The notes under the pieces: generated by a model
What the model saw: the letters and a program-made list of their open reading frames with translations, nothing else
Database searches by the model: none
What the model was told of the DNA's origin: nothing
Shown: positions 7,509 through 15,792 of the stretch, piece by piece
Layout: the number at the start of each line of letters is the position of its first letter
Numbering within the stretch: position 1 is the stretch's first letter
From: Segetibacter sp.
GTDB lineage: Bacteria > Bacteroidota > Bacteroidia > Chitinophagales > Chitinophagaceae
Reading direction: 5' to 3'
Assembly (NCBI GenBank): GCA_030146445.1
Contig: JASLBT010000355.1
Span: 1 to 21,748 of the forward strand
DNA length: 21,748 bases
Position numbers and translations under genes: made by a program

Positions 7509-8387
7509 CTAATAAAGGTCGTCCAGGCTCATTTTAAGGTACTTGATTACACTCCGGTTGGTACTGAACAGCGAGATGCCTACACCGGTAAGTATCATTC
7601 CGCCAAAAAGGATTATGGTCAGCCTGGTATCCCGAATGGTACCCAACTGCGGAAATTGCCCCTCAGCCCATTGTATCAGGATAAAAAGCAGCAGGATGGC
7701 TATTCCGGCGCTGATCAGCCCGTTGATTACCGCCCTGATATTCATCGGCCGTGAAATAAAACCCCGGGTGGCACCAACCATCTGCATGGTTTTGATCAAA
7801 AAACGATTGCTAAACATTGCAAGGCGAATGGTATTATCGATACTCACAATAACGATGGCAATTAGTATTACCGCAACTACAAGAAAGATGAGTCCGAGTC
7901 TTGATGCCCTTTCGTTAAGGTTGTTCACCAGCATTTTGGGATACTGTAGTTCGTCTATGTTACTGCCATATACGGCCATGATACTCGTCATGATCTTATC
8001 CAGGCTGTCTTTGTTCACATAGTCGGCTTTGGCATAGAAGTCTATGCTCTCCGGCAGAGGATTATAATCAAGTATCTTAGCCCAGTCATCGCTGCTTCCA
8101 TCTTTGCTCCAGATGTTTTTGGCGGCGTCCTTATTAATGTACTCAACGTTCTTCGCGTATGGCTGCGCCGCCAGGTATTGTTGAATAAGATTAATGGTGT
8201 CTTTGTTCTGTGTCTTCAGGTAAGCGCTGATGCGGATGTCCTCTTTGAACGAGTTCCCCATTGACTTGAAGTTAAGAAAGATCCAACCAAGAATACCCAT
8301 GATGAACAGCACCAGGGCGACCCCTACGATACTGTATATGTAACTGGGTTTGCTGCGTTTGCTGGATGCTTTTCCGAATTGCGCCAT
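7509..8387 (-). CDS. ftsX: Cell division protein FtsX
   Basis: Membrane subunit of the FtsEX ABC-type complex, which couples ATP hydrolysis by FtsE to activation of peptidoglycan hydrolases at the septum. The 292-residue protein has the standard layout: a basic cytoplasmic N-terminus, TM1 at about 17-39, an extracytoplasmic domain (about 40-160, including ISAYLKTQNKD and the PLPESIDFYAK strand), then three helices at about 164-182, 222-240 and 256-275. MQMVGATRGFISRPM (201-215) is the characteristic FtsX cytoplasmic loop. The partner ftsE is not in this window, as is often seen in this phylum. The start is ATG 8387, 26 nt downstream of the -7-like half of the dyad at 8413-8451. Confidence 0.95.
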   Translation of the reverse strand: MAQFGKASSKRSKPSYIYSIVGVALVLFIMGILGWIFLNFKSMGNSFKEDIRISAYLKTQNKDTINLIQQYLAAQPYAKNVEYINKDAAKNIWSKDGSSDDWAKILDYNPLPESIDFYAKADYVNKDSLDKIMTSIMAVYGSNIDELQYPKMLVNNLNERASRLGLIFLVVAVILIAIVIVSIDNTIRLAMFSNRFLIKTMQMVGATRGFISRPMNIRAVINGLISAGIAILLLFILIQWAEGQFPQLGTIRDTRLTIILFGGMILTGVGISLFSTNRSVIKYLKMSLDDLY

Positions 8388-8412
8388 GCTGAATAGGGTT
8401 TTTAGAATGGGT

Positions 8413-8451
8413 GCAAATGTAGCGTTTTGGGGCCTAAAACCTTACATTTGC
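8413..8451. promoter_or_regulatory. 39-bp dyad with outward -7-like boxes between ftsX and leuS
   Basis: The outer arms GCAAATGTA (8413-8421) and TACATTTGC (8443-8451) are perfect inverted repeats; the inner arms GTTTTGGG (8424-8431) and CCTAAAAC (8433-8440) share the same centre, base 8432, with one mismatch. In all 16 of 19 pairs match. Each outer arm contains TACATTTG, an exact TAnnTTTG -7 box pointing toward leuS (8443-8450, plus) or ftsX (8421-8414, minus). No good -33 TTTG is found at 19-21 nt for either, so a shared operator or bidirectional promoter is inferred only. Confidence 0.6.
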
Positions 8452-8731
8452 AACACTCTTAACGATTGTTTGAAAAACTAAATTATCTAATTGCTGCTGC
8501 TATCGGGTTAAAGATTTGTTAGTGTTTTCACATCTTTTTGGTGCATCAGGCAACACCTGTAACCTCGATCATGATTGAGCAATGTTTATTGTGGCATTGC
8601 AGGAAGGTAGCGGCTACGATTACACGGGTATCACGCCAACAAGATTATCTGCACTGAGATCGGGATCGCCAGAAAATTCATCATCTACGATTAAGCACGC
8701 AGATTGGTTGATACATAAAGAACCGAAAACT
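8452..8731 (+). other. Leader region upstream of leuS, no confident gene
   Basis: From the dyad to the leuS ATG are 280 nt. The leuS frame is open from an ATG at 8582, but the translated extension is not LeuRS-like. A tiny frame at 8491-8511 reads TTG CTG CTG CTA TCG GGT TAA, four Leu-type codons then a stop; it is preceded in frame by TAA, so only a TTG start is possible. Small inverted repeats are GGTG/CACC (8540-8543, 8554-8557) and a 16-nt palindrome at 8564-8579 (one G-T pair). No T-run follows them. An attenuator is possible but weakly supported. Confidence 0.35.
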
Positions 8732-11713
8732 ATGGAATACGATTTCAGGCATATAGAAAAAAAATGGCAACAATACTGGAGAGACTCGGGCGCTTATACG
8801 GTGAGCAACGAAAGCGAAAGGCCGAAGTTTTATGTATTGGATATGTTTCCGTATCCCAGCGGCGCTGGTCTGCATGTTGGTCATCCGCTTGGGTATATCG
8901 CCAGCGACATCTACAGTCGCTTTAAAAGGCTAAATGGTTACAATGTGCTGCACCCGATGGGTTTTGACAGCTTTGGTTTACCTGCAGAGCAATATGCCAT
9001 CGAAACTGGCCAACATCCGGCCGTGACCACCGAAAAAAACATTCAGCGCTACCACGAGCAACTTGACAACATAGGATTTTGCTACGACTGGAGCCGGGAA
9101 GTGCGAACCAGTGATCCCGGATATTACAAGTGGACCCAATATATATTTCTACAGCTTTTCAATAGTTGGTACAACCGGGAAACCGACCGAACCGAAAACA
9201 TCCAATCCCTTGTTCAGCTTTTTGAAGCCGAAGGAAGCCATTCTGTAGTTCGGGGAACCCGTGATCAGGTATTTACAGCAGAAGAATGGAAGTCATACCA
9301 CGAAGTGGAACAACAGGACATCCTCATGCAATACCGGGTAGCTTACTCCGCTTTTGGAGAAGTGAACTGGTGCGAGGCGCTTGGTACGGTACTCGCAAAC
9401 GATGAGGTGGTAAATGGGGTAAGCGAGAGAGGTGGTTACCCGGTGGTTAAGAAGAAAATGCGCCAATGGTACCTGCGAATTACTGAATATGCAGATCGTT
9501 TGTTGCAAGGTCTTGAGCGCGTCGACTACAGTGATGCCATGAAGGAAATGCAGCGCAACTGGATCGGCAAAAGCCAGGGCGCCGAGATTGACTTTATAAT
9601 CAAAAGTGAAACAGAAGGCGACCCGGTGTTCATTAAAGTTTACACTACCCGCCCCGACACTATATTCGGCGTCGATTTTATGGTGATTGCCCCCGAACAC
9701 GAGTTGGTAAAGTCCATCACCAGTCCTGCGCAAAAACAGGAAATTGAAAAATACCTGGGCTACGTTAAGAGCCGTAGTGAACGCGAACGGATGGCCGAGG
9801 TAAAACAAATCAGCGGGGCATTTACCGGGGCTTATGTTTCGAACCCGTTCGATGGTCGCGCTATCCCTGTTTGGATAAGTGAATACGTACTTGCAGGTTA
9901 TGGCACCGGAGCTATCATGGCGGTACCCTGTGGTGACCAGCGCGACTTTAATTTCGCCAGGCACTTCAATATTCCCATCACCAACATCATCGGGGATTTC
10001 TTCAACTGCGTCGAAGCCAATCCAACGAAAGATGCGGTATTGCAAAATTCAGGTTTCCTCGACGGAATGGTGATGCGCGATGCAATAGGCACCGTGATTA
10101 ACAAACTGGAGGAACAAGGCATAGGCAAACGGCAGATCAATTACCGCATGCGTGATGCCGGGTTTAGCCGCCAGCGCTATTGGGGCGAGCCTTTTCCAAT
10201 CGTTTACAAAGGGGGAGTAGCATACGCGCTCGATGAAAGGGAGCTTCCCCTGGAATTGCCATACCTTGATACGTATGGTCCTGGCCCGGAGGGGGAAGGT
10301 CCGTTGGCCAATGTACTCGACTGGGAAATTGCGCCGGGTGGTGGACGTCGCGAAACGAACACTATGCCGGGTTACGCAGGTTCATCGTGGTACTTTCTTC
10401 GTTATATGGATCCGCACAATCAAACGGAGCTGGTTGATCGTAAGGTGGCCGATTACTGGGGCCAGGTTGACCTTTATATTGGTGGAACCGAACACGCGGT
10501 CGGCCACCTGTTATACAGCCGGATGTGGACAAAAGCATTATACGACCTTGGTTTCATAGGTTTTGATGAACCCTATAAAAAGCTAGTGAACCAGGGCATG
10601 ATACAGGGAAGTTCAAGGCTATTGTACCGGCTTGGCTTTAGGCATAAGGCAGCCGGGACCGATCACGACCTTCAGTCAAAACAGGGGTCGGGCAGCCCAG
10701 TCATCTACGTGTCGCAGTCGCACTATAAAGCTTTACTCAACATAAAAGAAAGGACTGATGAAGTCCTGGAATACCTAAAGCGTTTTAGCCTCGACCTGCC
10801 TGCCGATGCGTCAGATATGACCATCGACCTGAACCAGATACATGTTGACGTAGCACTGGTCGACGGGGTTGAACTGGATATAGCCGCCTTCAGGCAATCG
10901 AAACCTGAATATGATGCAGCAATATTAATTTTGGAGGCAGGGCAGGTACTCTCTCCGGGGAAAAGCCTGGCAGAAGTTGCCGACAAATACATTTGTGGCG
11001 CCGAGACAGAAAAAATGTCGAAGTCGAAATACAATGTGGTTAACCCCGACGAGATTGTGAACAGGTATGGAGCGGATACCTTTCGCATGTACGAGATGTT
11101 CCTTGGACCCGTAGAACAAAGCAAGCCATGGGACACTAAAGGCATTGAGGGCGTACATCGTTTCTTACGTAAGTTCTGGAAGTTGTTTATCGATGAGCAA
11201 AAAGGACTCATTCTAACTAACGATGCAGCCACTCCCGCCGAATTGAAGGTGCTTCACAAAACCATAAAAAAGATTTCCGACGATACCGAGCGGTTTAGCT
11301 TCAACACCGCAGTTAGTGCTTTTATGGTTTGCGTAAATGAACTAAACGATCTCCGTTGCCATAAAATTTCAGTGCTCGAGCCGTTGCTGATCCTGCTGAC
11401 CCCTTATGCGCCGCACATCAGCGAAGAACTATATTATGCTTTAAATGCCTTCCGCGGAATCGGTGATCAACGTTCGGTATTGGACGCTGCCTTTCCCAGG
11501 GTTGAGGAAAAGTACCTGGTTGAAAGCAGCAAGGAATACCCCGTCAGCATCAACGGAAAGGTTCGCACCAACCTCGTTCTTTCGCTCGAAGCATCTCAGC
11601 AGGAAGTGGAGGAATTGGTCACGGGGAACGAGGTTATTCAGAAGTGGCTTGAGGGCCGCGCACCTAAGAAGGTGATCTACGTAAAAAATAAGATGATCAA
11701 TGTCGTGATTTAA
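8732..11713 (+). CDS. leuS: Leucyl-tRNA synthetase
   Basis: A class I synthetase charging tRNA-Leu. From ATG 8732 it is 993 residues, longer than the ~860 of E. coli LeuRS. The HIGH motif is HVGH (48-51) after FPYPSGAGL; KMSKS is at about 761-765. The CP1 editing domain shows TTRPDTIFGVDF and YGTGAIMAVPCGDQRDFNFA. A Bacteroidota-type insertion follows FLQLFNSWYN and runs to EVNWCEALGTVLANDE. A second insertion of roughly 130 residues (about 623-755) lies between MIQGSSRLLYR and CGAETEKMSKS; its first ~60 residues (bases about 10631-10814) look longer than I expect even for this phylum. The tRNA-binding anticodon domain and C-terminal domain are complete. The in-frame 50-codon 5' extension to 8582 was rejected because MEYDFRHIEKKWQQYW is the usual N-terminus. 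Confidence 0.97.
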   Translation: MEYDFRHIEKKWQQYWRDSGAYTVSNESERPKFYVLDMFPYPSGAGLHVGHPLGYIASDIYSRFKRLNGYNVLHPMGFDSFGLPAEQYAIETGQHPAVTTEKNIQRYHEQLDNIGFCYDWSREVRTSDPGYYKWTQYIFLQLFNSWYNRETDRTENIQSLVQLFEAEGSHSVVRGTRDQVFTAEEWKSYHEVEQQDILMQYRVAYSAFGEVNWCEALGTVLANDEVVNGVSERGGYPVVKKKMRQWYLRITEYADRLLQGLERVDYSDAMKEMQRNWIGKSQGAEIDFIIKSETEGDPVFIKVYTTRPDTIFGVDFMVIAPEHELVKSITSPAQKQEIEKYLGYVKSRSERERMAEVKQISGAFTGAYVSNPFDGRAIPVWISEYVLAGYGTGAIMAVPCGDQRDFNFARHFNIPITNIIGDFFNCVEANPTKDAVLQNSGFLDGMVMRDAIGTVINKLEEQGIGKRQINYRMRDAGFSRQRYWGEPFPIVYKGGVAYALDERELPLELPYLDTYGPGPEGEGPLANVLDWEIAPGGGRRETNTMPGYAGSSWYFLRYMDPHNQTELVDRKVADYWGQVDLYIGGTEHAVGHLLYSRMWTKALYDLGFIGFDEPYKKLVNQGMIQGSSRLLYRLGFRHKAAGTDHDLQSKQGSGSPVIYVSQSHYKALLNIKERTDEVLEYLKRFSLDLPADASDMTIDLNQIHVDVALVDGVELDIAAFRQSKPEYDAAILILEAGQVLSPGKSLAEVADKYICGAETEKMSKSKYNVVNPDEIVNRYGADTFRMYEMFLGPVEQSKPWDTKGIEGVHRFLRKFWKLFIDEQKGLILTNDAATPAELKVLHKTIKKISDDTERFSFNTAVSAFMVCVNELNDLRCHKISVLEPLLILLTPYAPHISEELYYALNAFRGIGDQRSVLDAAFPRVEEKYLVESSKEYPVSINGKVRTNLVLSLEASQQEVEELVTGNEVIQKWLEGRAPKKVIYVKNKMINVVI

Positions 11714-11886
11714 GATTGGCAATTTGGCAATGCCAGGTCGCCTGATCGTGGCGTCAGCGCTGTTAAACAGCCAGCTGCAGCAAAATGTACGGGCGCTAAT
11801 TGCGGGTATGCCCGGAGTTCAGCATAGGGCGGCTACGACGCCGACCGCGTGAATGCTGGCAAACTTATCATATTCAAGTACGAACA

Positions 11887-12594
11887 ATGACGAGCTCACG
11901 GTTACAAGAAATATTATCCGCTCACAGTAATGCTTTTGGCCGGATTGTACCCTTTGAGCCCCTTGACGACAAGTTGTTATTGCTCGACTTTACCTTGAAC
12001 AATAAAAGGCTGACCAACGAATTGCTGGAAAACAACGACTTGTTTAGTGCCTATATTGAACAACTGTTGTTTGGGGGAGGCTATAGATATGGTATCGGTG
12101 GCTATAACGAACATCGTACGGTCTATAGCAGGAGCAGGGTGTTCGACGATGAGCAGGAGCCTCGGCGATTACACCTTGGCGTCGACATTTGGGGACCTGT
12201 CGATACCCCCGTGTTTGCACCATTAGATGGTATAGTGCATAGTTTTGCGTTCAATGATCGGGCTGGTGACTACGGCGCAACAATTATTTTGAAACATCAA
12301 CTTGCAGACGTTTCGTTTCACACTTTATACGGGCACCTTGCGCTGAGGGATATTGCCGGCTTATGCCAGGGCCAGTCGATCCGCAAAGGGAGCGAATTTG
12401 CTCATTTCGGCAATGCCGCCGAAAATGGTCTTTGGCCACCACACCTGCACTTTCAGCTGGTCGAACATATGAACAATTACCATGGTGATTATCCTGGTGT
12501 TTGCCGGATATCAGAACGGAAGCAATATTTGTCGAATTCACCAGACCCGGAGGTAATGCTTGGTATGATGAAGTTGGCAAGGGCGATAAACTAA
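11887..12594 (+). CDS. M23-type peptidase (LytM domain), no signal peptide
   Basis: From ATG 11887 the protein is 235 residues. The C-terminal half is a LytM/peptidase_M23 domain with the zinc ligands and catalytic histidines H96 and D100 (HLGVD), H150 (YGHL) and H186/H188 (HLHF). Such enzymes usually cut peptide cross-bridges or stems in peptidoglycan. The first ~90 residues form a helical region without a signal peptide or membrane segment; the in-frame 5' extension to 11800 is Arg-rich and not a signal either. Export is therefore not evident, which is odd for a peptidoglycan enzyme; alternative export or a cytoplasmic substrate is possible. It follows leuS by 173 nt with no clear promoter, and converges with the thioredoxin-fold gene, stops 18 nt apart. 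Confidence 0.88.
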   Translation: MTSSRLQEILSAHSNAFGRIVPFEPLDDKLLLLDFTLNNKRLTNELLENNDLFSAYIEQLLFGGGYRYGIGGYNEHRTVYSRSRVFDDEQEPRRLHLGVDIWGPVDTPVFAPLDGIVHSFAFNDRAGDYGATIILKHQLADVSFHTLYGHLALRDIAGLCQGQSIRKGSEFAHFGNAAENGLWPPHLHFQLVEHMNNYHGDYPGVCRISERKQYLSNSPDPEVMLGMMKLARAIN

Positions 12595-12612
12595 TCGGGT
12601 GCCTGGCGCCGC

Positions 12613-13218
12613 TTACAAATGTGCTGCAAGCAGCTCCGTAATTTCCTTTTGGGTGGAAACGGTGTCGTCTTTTGCGTACCAAAGGTGTAGCTGTGCCTTC
12701 ATTTCCTCAAACGGTTGTTCTTCCGCAACCCAGTTGTTCATCAGTTCCTGTAAAGCTGCGGGCCTGGGGCCCCAGTTGAACAGTTCTTCCATGTTAAATG
12801 AATTGGCAACAATAAGCTTTGGTATACTGCGGCTTTTACCATGGGTAAGGTAAAGGTCCATGAGTTCCAGATTTTGATCTCTAAGGAAGAGCTTTAGTTC
12901 AATCTTGTCGGTGTGCCGGGTAAATGCATTCAGGATGGGAACGATCTGCGCCGCGTCGCCACACCAACTTTCGGTGAGCACCATCCAGGTTTGCGGCAAT
13001 TCTATTTTCTTCAGAACACTAAATGTTTCCGGTAAGAGCTTAACAGAATTGTCGAGGCGGTGCATGCGGTGACCATGCAGGCGGGCATATTGCGTTAAGT
13101 CGTCAGACTGCTGAACCCCGGTGACCTTACCTTCGTTTACCAGGTTGTCCGACAACCTTCTGTATTCCGAATAGCTCATGCCATTGGCAACTAGCTTGTG
13201 GTTGATGATGTTTCTCAT
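12613..13218 (-). CDS. Thioredoxin-fold protein with single-cysteine WCGDA motif
   Basis: A 201-residue cytoplasmic protein of the thioredoxin_9 type (PF14595). The active-site-like segment TESWCGDAAQ places one cysteine at residue 86; the second cysteine of a CxxC motif is replaced by Ala. The cis-proline region SIPKLIV (P133) is kept. The N-terminal ~60 residues are helical, and the C-terminal ~45 are a helical tail ending in a Glu/Leu-rich segment. A dithiol redox cycle is not possible with this motif alone, so a monothiol or non-redox role is inferred. The ATG at 13218 gives MRNIINHKLVANGMSYSEYR. It is convergent with the M23 gene. Confidence 0.85.
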   Translation of the reverse strand: MRNIINHKLVANGMSYSEYRRLSDNLVNEGKVTGVQQSDDLTQYARLHGHRMHRLDNSVKLLPETFSVLKKIELPQTWMVLTESWCGDAAQIVPILNAFTRHTDKIELKLFLRDQNLELMDLYLTHGKSRSIPKLIVANSFNMEELFNWGPRPAALQELMNNWVAEEQPFEEMKAQLHLWYAKDDTVSTQKEITELLAAHL

Positions 13219-13784
13219 AGTATCGAATTAATTATCCCAAATAACACGTACAGGTTAGATACCTCAGATGTACGAGTCACAGGTTTTAAATCCGGGATAC
13301 ACATCCTGAATCTCAGAATGATACTCGTGGATTTTGATGTTCCGGACCTTTATTTTTCCCCCAAACGATCAGTGTATTCTCATCGGCAATGATGCTCTCG
13401 TTTATCCGTACGCAAATATCAGTTTAACAGTTGTTTTTCATTCAGTTATTGTATGCCATTCTTTGTTCGCTGCAACAATTGCAAAGAACATAGCCACGCT
13501 GCCACTGTTGCAGTAGCATGTCTAAAACTCATTTGCAGCACAAAATATTGCCGCACGGCCTGCCAGGTACGTATTCTTCATTTAACCAAATGTATCGTCT
13601 TAAGCCGAAGTAGCCCAATCTGATACGCATTTTTACATCGGAACCGGGACAACATCAGGTTATACCCATTGTGGTGCAGCAACCAGCACACGGTTCTTTT
13701 TACCCGTTTTTACCGGTAAAGAAAATATCAGTAAGTGCAGCGTTGAAGCGGGGACAGTGCTGGCTCAATTGTTTAATTTTACTT
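13219..13784. other. 566-nt stretch without a recognisable gene
   Basis: This lies between the divergent thioredoxin-fold gene and ruvB. Short open frames here (60-64 codons on the plus strand; the 38-codon ruvB 5' extension) show no recognisable family. Visible signals: an exact -7 box TACATTTG on the minus strand (13594-13587), which would give a leader of about 360 nt for the thioredoxin-fold gene; an 8-bp inverted repeat CTGCAACA (13470-13477) with TGTTGCAG (13506-13513); a 7-bp inverted repeat flanking 13461-13488; and AT-rich sequence just before ruvB containing TAATTTTA. None is decisive. It may be a decayed gene, but I cannot identify one. Confidence 0.5.
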
Positions 13785-14813
13785 ATGGCCAATCCCAACC
13801 TGAACAATTTGAAAGCCGGGCCGGATACCGGTGAGGCTGAGTTTGAAAACAACATTCGTCCGAAAGAAATTGAAGAGTTCGCGGGGCAACCGCAGCTGAT
13901 AGAAAACCTGCGGATTTTTATCCAGGCTGCTAAACAGCGCGGAGAGGCGCTCGACCACGTATTGTTTCACGGGCCACCCGGCCTTGGAAAAACCACACTA
14001 AGCCGGATTGTAGCAAATGAACTGGGGGTGAAAATCAAAGAAACCTCAGGTCCTGTGATTGAAAAACCCGGCGACCTTGCAGGTCTGTTAACCAATCTCG
14101 AGACCAATGACGTCTTGTTCATAGATGAGATCCACCGTTTAAGCACAGTGGTAGAAGAGTACTTGTACGCCGCCATGGAAGACTTCAGGATCGACATTAT
14201 GATCGATACCGGGCCAAATGCCAGGAGCATACAACTTACACTAAACCCATTTACGTTGGTTGGCGCCACAACGCGAAGCGGCCTTTTGACGGCACCGTTG
14301 TTATCGAGATTCGGGATAAAATCACGCCTTGAGTACTATAATGCAGATGTGCTGAAAGGCATCGTCGAAAGAAGTGCCACTATTCTTAACACACCGATCA
14401 CCAGTGAAGCGGCATACGAAATAGCAAGGAGGAGCCGTGGCACTCCGCGGATAGCAAACGGGCTGTTGCGCAGGGTGCGCGATTTTGCCCAGGTGTTAAG
14501 CAATGGCAAGGTTGAACTTGCAATTGCCCAGCACGCCTTAAAGGCTCTAAACGTTGATGAACATGGGCTCGACGAAATGGACAACCGGATTTTATTAGCC
14601 ATAATACAGAAGTTTAAAGGCGGGCCGGTTGGATTAACGACCATTGCAACAGCTGTAGGAGAGGAGCCGGGAACGCTGGAGGAAGTTTACGAACCGTTCC
14701 TTATCCAGGAGGGCTTTTTACAGCGTACCCCTCGGGGCCGGGAAGTAACCATAAAGGCATATGAACACCTTGGCAAAAAGGTTGATGCTAAACCCGGAAG
14801 TTTGTTGTTCTGA
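13785..14813 (+). CDS. ruvB: Holliday junction branch migration ATPase RuvB
   Basis: RuvB is the AAA+ hexameric motor that, with RuvA, drives branch migration of Holliday junctions. From ATG 13785 the protein is 342 residues, normal length. It begins with a short acidic N-terminus, then RPKEIEEFAGQ; Walker A GPPGLGKT is at 63-70, Walker B DEIH at 114-117, sensor 1 GATTR at 160-164, the arginine finger in LLSRFG (R175), and sensor 2 in RGTPRIANGLLRRVRDFA. The C-terminal winged helix ends with EPFLIQEGFLQRTPRGREVT. An upstream in-frame extension (13671) adds 38 non-homologous residues and was rejected. It ends before the bidirectional terminator at 14849. Confidence 0.98.
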   Translation: MANPNLNNLKAGPDTGEAEFENNIRPKEIEEFAGQPQLIENLRIFIQAAKQRGEALDHVLFHGPPGLGKTTLSRIVANELGVKIKETSGPVIEKPGDLAGLLTNLETNDVLFIDEIHRLSTVVEEYLYAAMEDFRIDIMIDTGPNARSIQLTLNPFTLVGATTRSGLLTAPLLSRFGIKSRLEYYNADVLKGIVERSATILNTPITSEAAYEIARRSRGTPRIANGLLRRVRDFAQVLSNGKVELAIAQHALKALNVDEHGLDEMDNRILLAIIQKFKGGPVGLTTIATAVGEEPGTLEEVYEPFLIQEGFLQRTPRGREVTIKAYEHLGKKVDAKPGSLLF

Positions 14814-14848
14814 AAGATGAACATCTGACCAGGCTAAGTAAATATAAA

Positions 14849-14883
14849 AAAAAGAACCATGCGGAATTCACATGGTTCTTTTT
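14849..14883. terminator. Bidirectional terminator between ruvB and response regulator
   Basis: GAACCATG (14854-14861) pairs perfectly with CATGGTTC (14871-14878) around a 9-nt loop; the stem is extended by an A-run on the left and a T-run on the right (to 14883), giving U-tracts in both directions. It sits between the two convergent stops and should serve both genes. Confidence 0.92.
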
Positions 14884-14902
14884 GATTCAGGATTTATAGG
14901 GT

Positions 14903-15616
14903 CTAAGCTTCGGCAGGTGCAACAGGTGCGACCAACCGGAAACCATTACCATGGATATTTACGATTTCGATATCCGGATCGTCTTTGAGATATTTCCGGA
15001 GTTTGGCAATGTATACGTCCATACTTCTGCCATTGAAGTAAGTGTCGCTGCCCCAGATTTTCTTTAACGCCTGTTCGCGTGGCAACAAATCATTTTTGTG
15101 CTCAGCAAGCATTTTAAGTAACTCATTTTCCTTTGGCGACAAAGTATTGGTGACGGTACCACGAGTTAGCTGGCGAAGCTTTGGATTGAAGTGGTAGCTA
15201 CCCAGATCGAACTGGATGTTCTCATTAATTTTGTTCTCCTCTTCATTTCTTTTAAGTATCACCTTTATCTTGAGCAACAGAACTTCGCTATCGAAAGGTT
15301 TGGTTATATAGTCGTCGGCTCCCAGCTTATATCCCTGGATAATATCATCCTTCATTGTTTTCGCACTCAGGAAAAATAATGGAATATCCGGATCTACATC
15401 CCTGATCTCTTCGGCAAGCGTAAAACCATCCATGTTTGGCATCATTACGTCGAGCAGGCAAATATCAAATTTCTCGCGCTGAAAAGCGGCGAGTCCCAAA
15501 CGGCCATCCCGCTCCAATACAACGTCATAATCATTCAGCTCGAGGTAATTCTTTAATACCATTCCCAGGTTCGTATCGTCTTCGCAAAGGAGGATTTTGT
15601 ATTTTCTTGATTCCAT
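14903..15616 (-). CDS. OmpR/PhoB-family response regulator (RprY-like)
   Basis: A 237-residue two-component regulator. Receiver domain (about 6-120): acidic pair D13/D14 in CEDD, phospho-acceptor D56 in LLDVMMPNMDG, switch serine S84 and K106 in KPFD, all intact. The C-terminal winged-helix DNA-binding domain (about 138-232) includes LSPKENELLKMLAEHKNDLLPREQALKKIWG and SMDVYIAKLRKYLKDDP, ending in IVNIHGNGFRLV. The layout resembles Bacteroidota RprY, but no sensor kinase is adjacent, so the symbol is withheld. It is divergent from the GroES-like gene across a 176-nt AT-rich region and shares a terminator with ruvB. Confidence 0.95.
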   Translation of the reverse strand: MESRKYKILLCEDDTNLGMVLKNYLELNDYDVVLERDGRLGLAAFQREKFDICLLDVMMPNMDGFTLAEEIRDVDPDIPLFFLSAKTMKDDIIQGYKLGADDYITKPFDSEVLLLKIKVILKRNEEENKINENIQFDLGSYHFNPKLRQLTRGTVTNTLSPKENELLKMLAEHKNDLLPREQALKKIWGSDTYFNGRSMDVYIAKLRKYLKDDPDIEIVNIHGNGFRLVAPVAPAEA

Positions 15617-15642
15617 GATTTTATTTTTGAATAGTTACGTAT

Positions 15643-15675
15643 TAAAGGTAGAACAACGCACCGAAGCTATACAAG
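15643..15675 (-). promoter_or_regulatory. Candidate promoter for response regulator
   Basis: On the minus strand, CTTG (15675-15672), 21-nt spacing, then TACCTTTA (15650-15643). Each box is one base off the Bacteroidota TTTG / TAnnTTTG pattern. The -7 box ends 26 nt before the ATG. Confidence 0.45.
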
Positions 15676-15738
15676 TTGCCCGTAAATATTTGTTAATACA
15701 CTATTTACGCGGCATCAGGCATTTAGTGCATTAATAAC

Positions 15739-15771
15739 TTTTATAAACAGCATGCCAACATCGTAATTTTG
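15739..15771 (+). promoter_or_regulatory. Candidate promoter for GroES-like gene
   Basis: TAATTTTG (15764-15771) is an exact TAnnTTTG box. TTTT (15739-15742) lies 21 nt upstream in the -33 position, one base off TTTG. The start codon follows 21 nt after the -7 box. Confidence 0.55.
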
Positions 15772-15792
15772 TTTTTGGCTAAAACATAAAGC

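Noticed and set aside
9293..10045. 250-codon open frame antisense to leuS
   Set aside because: It lies wholly inside the well-supported leuS coding region, has no recognisable motif, and is explained by codon bias of the sense gene.
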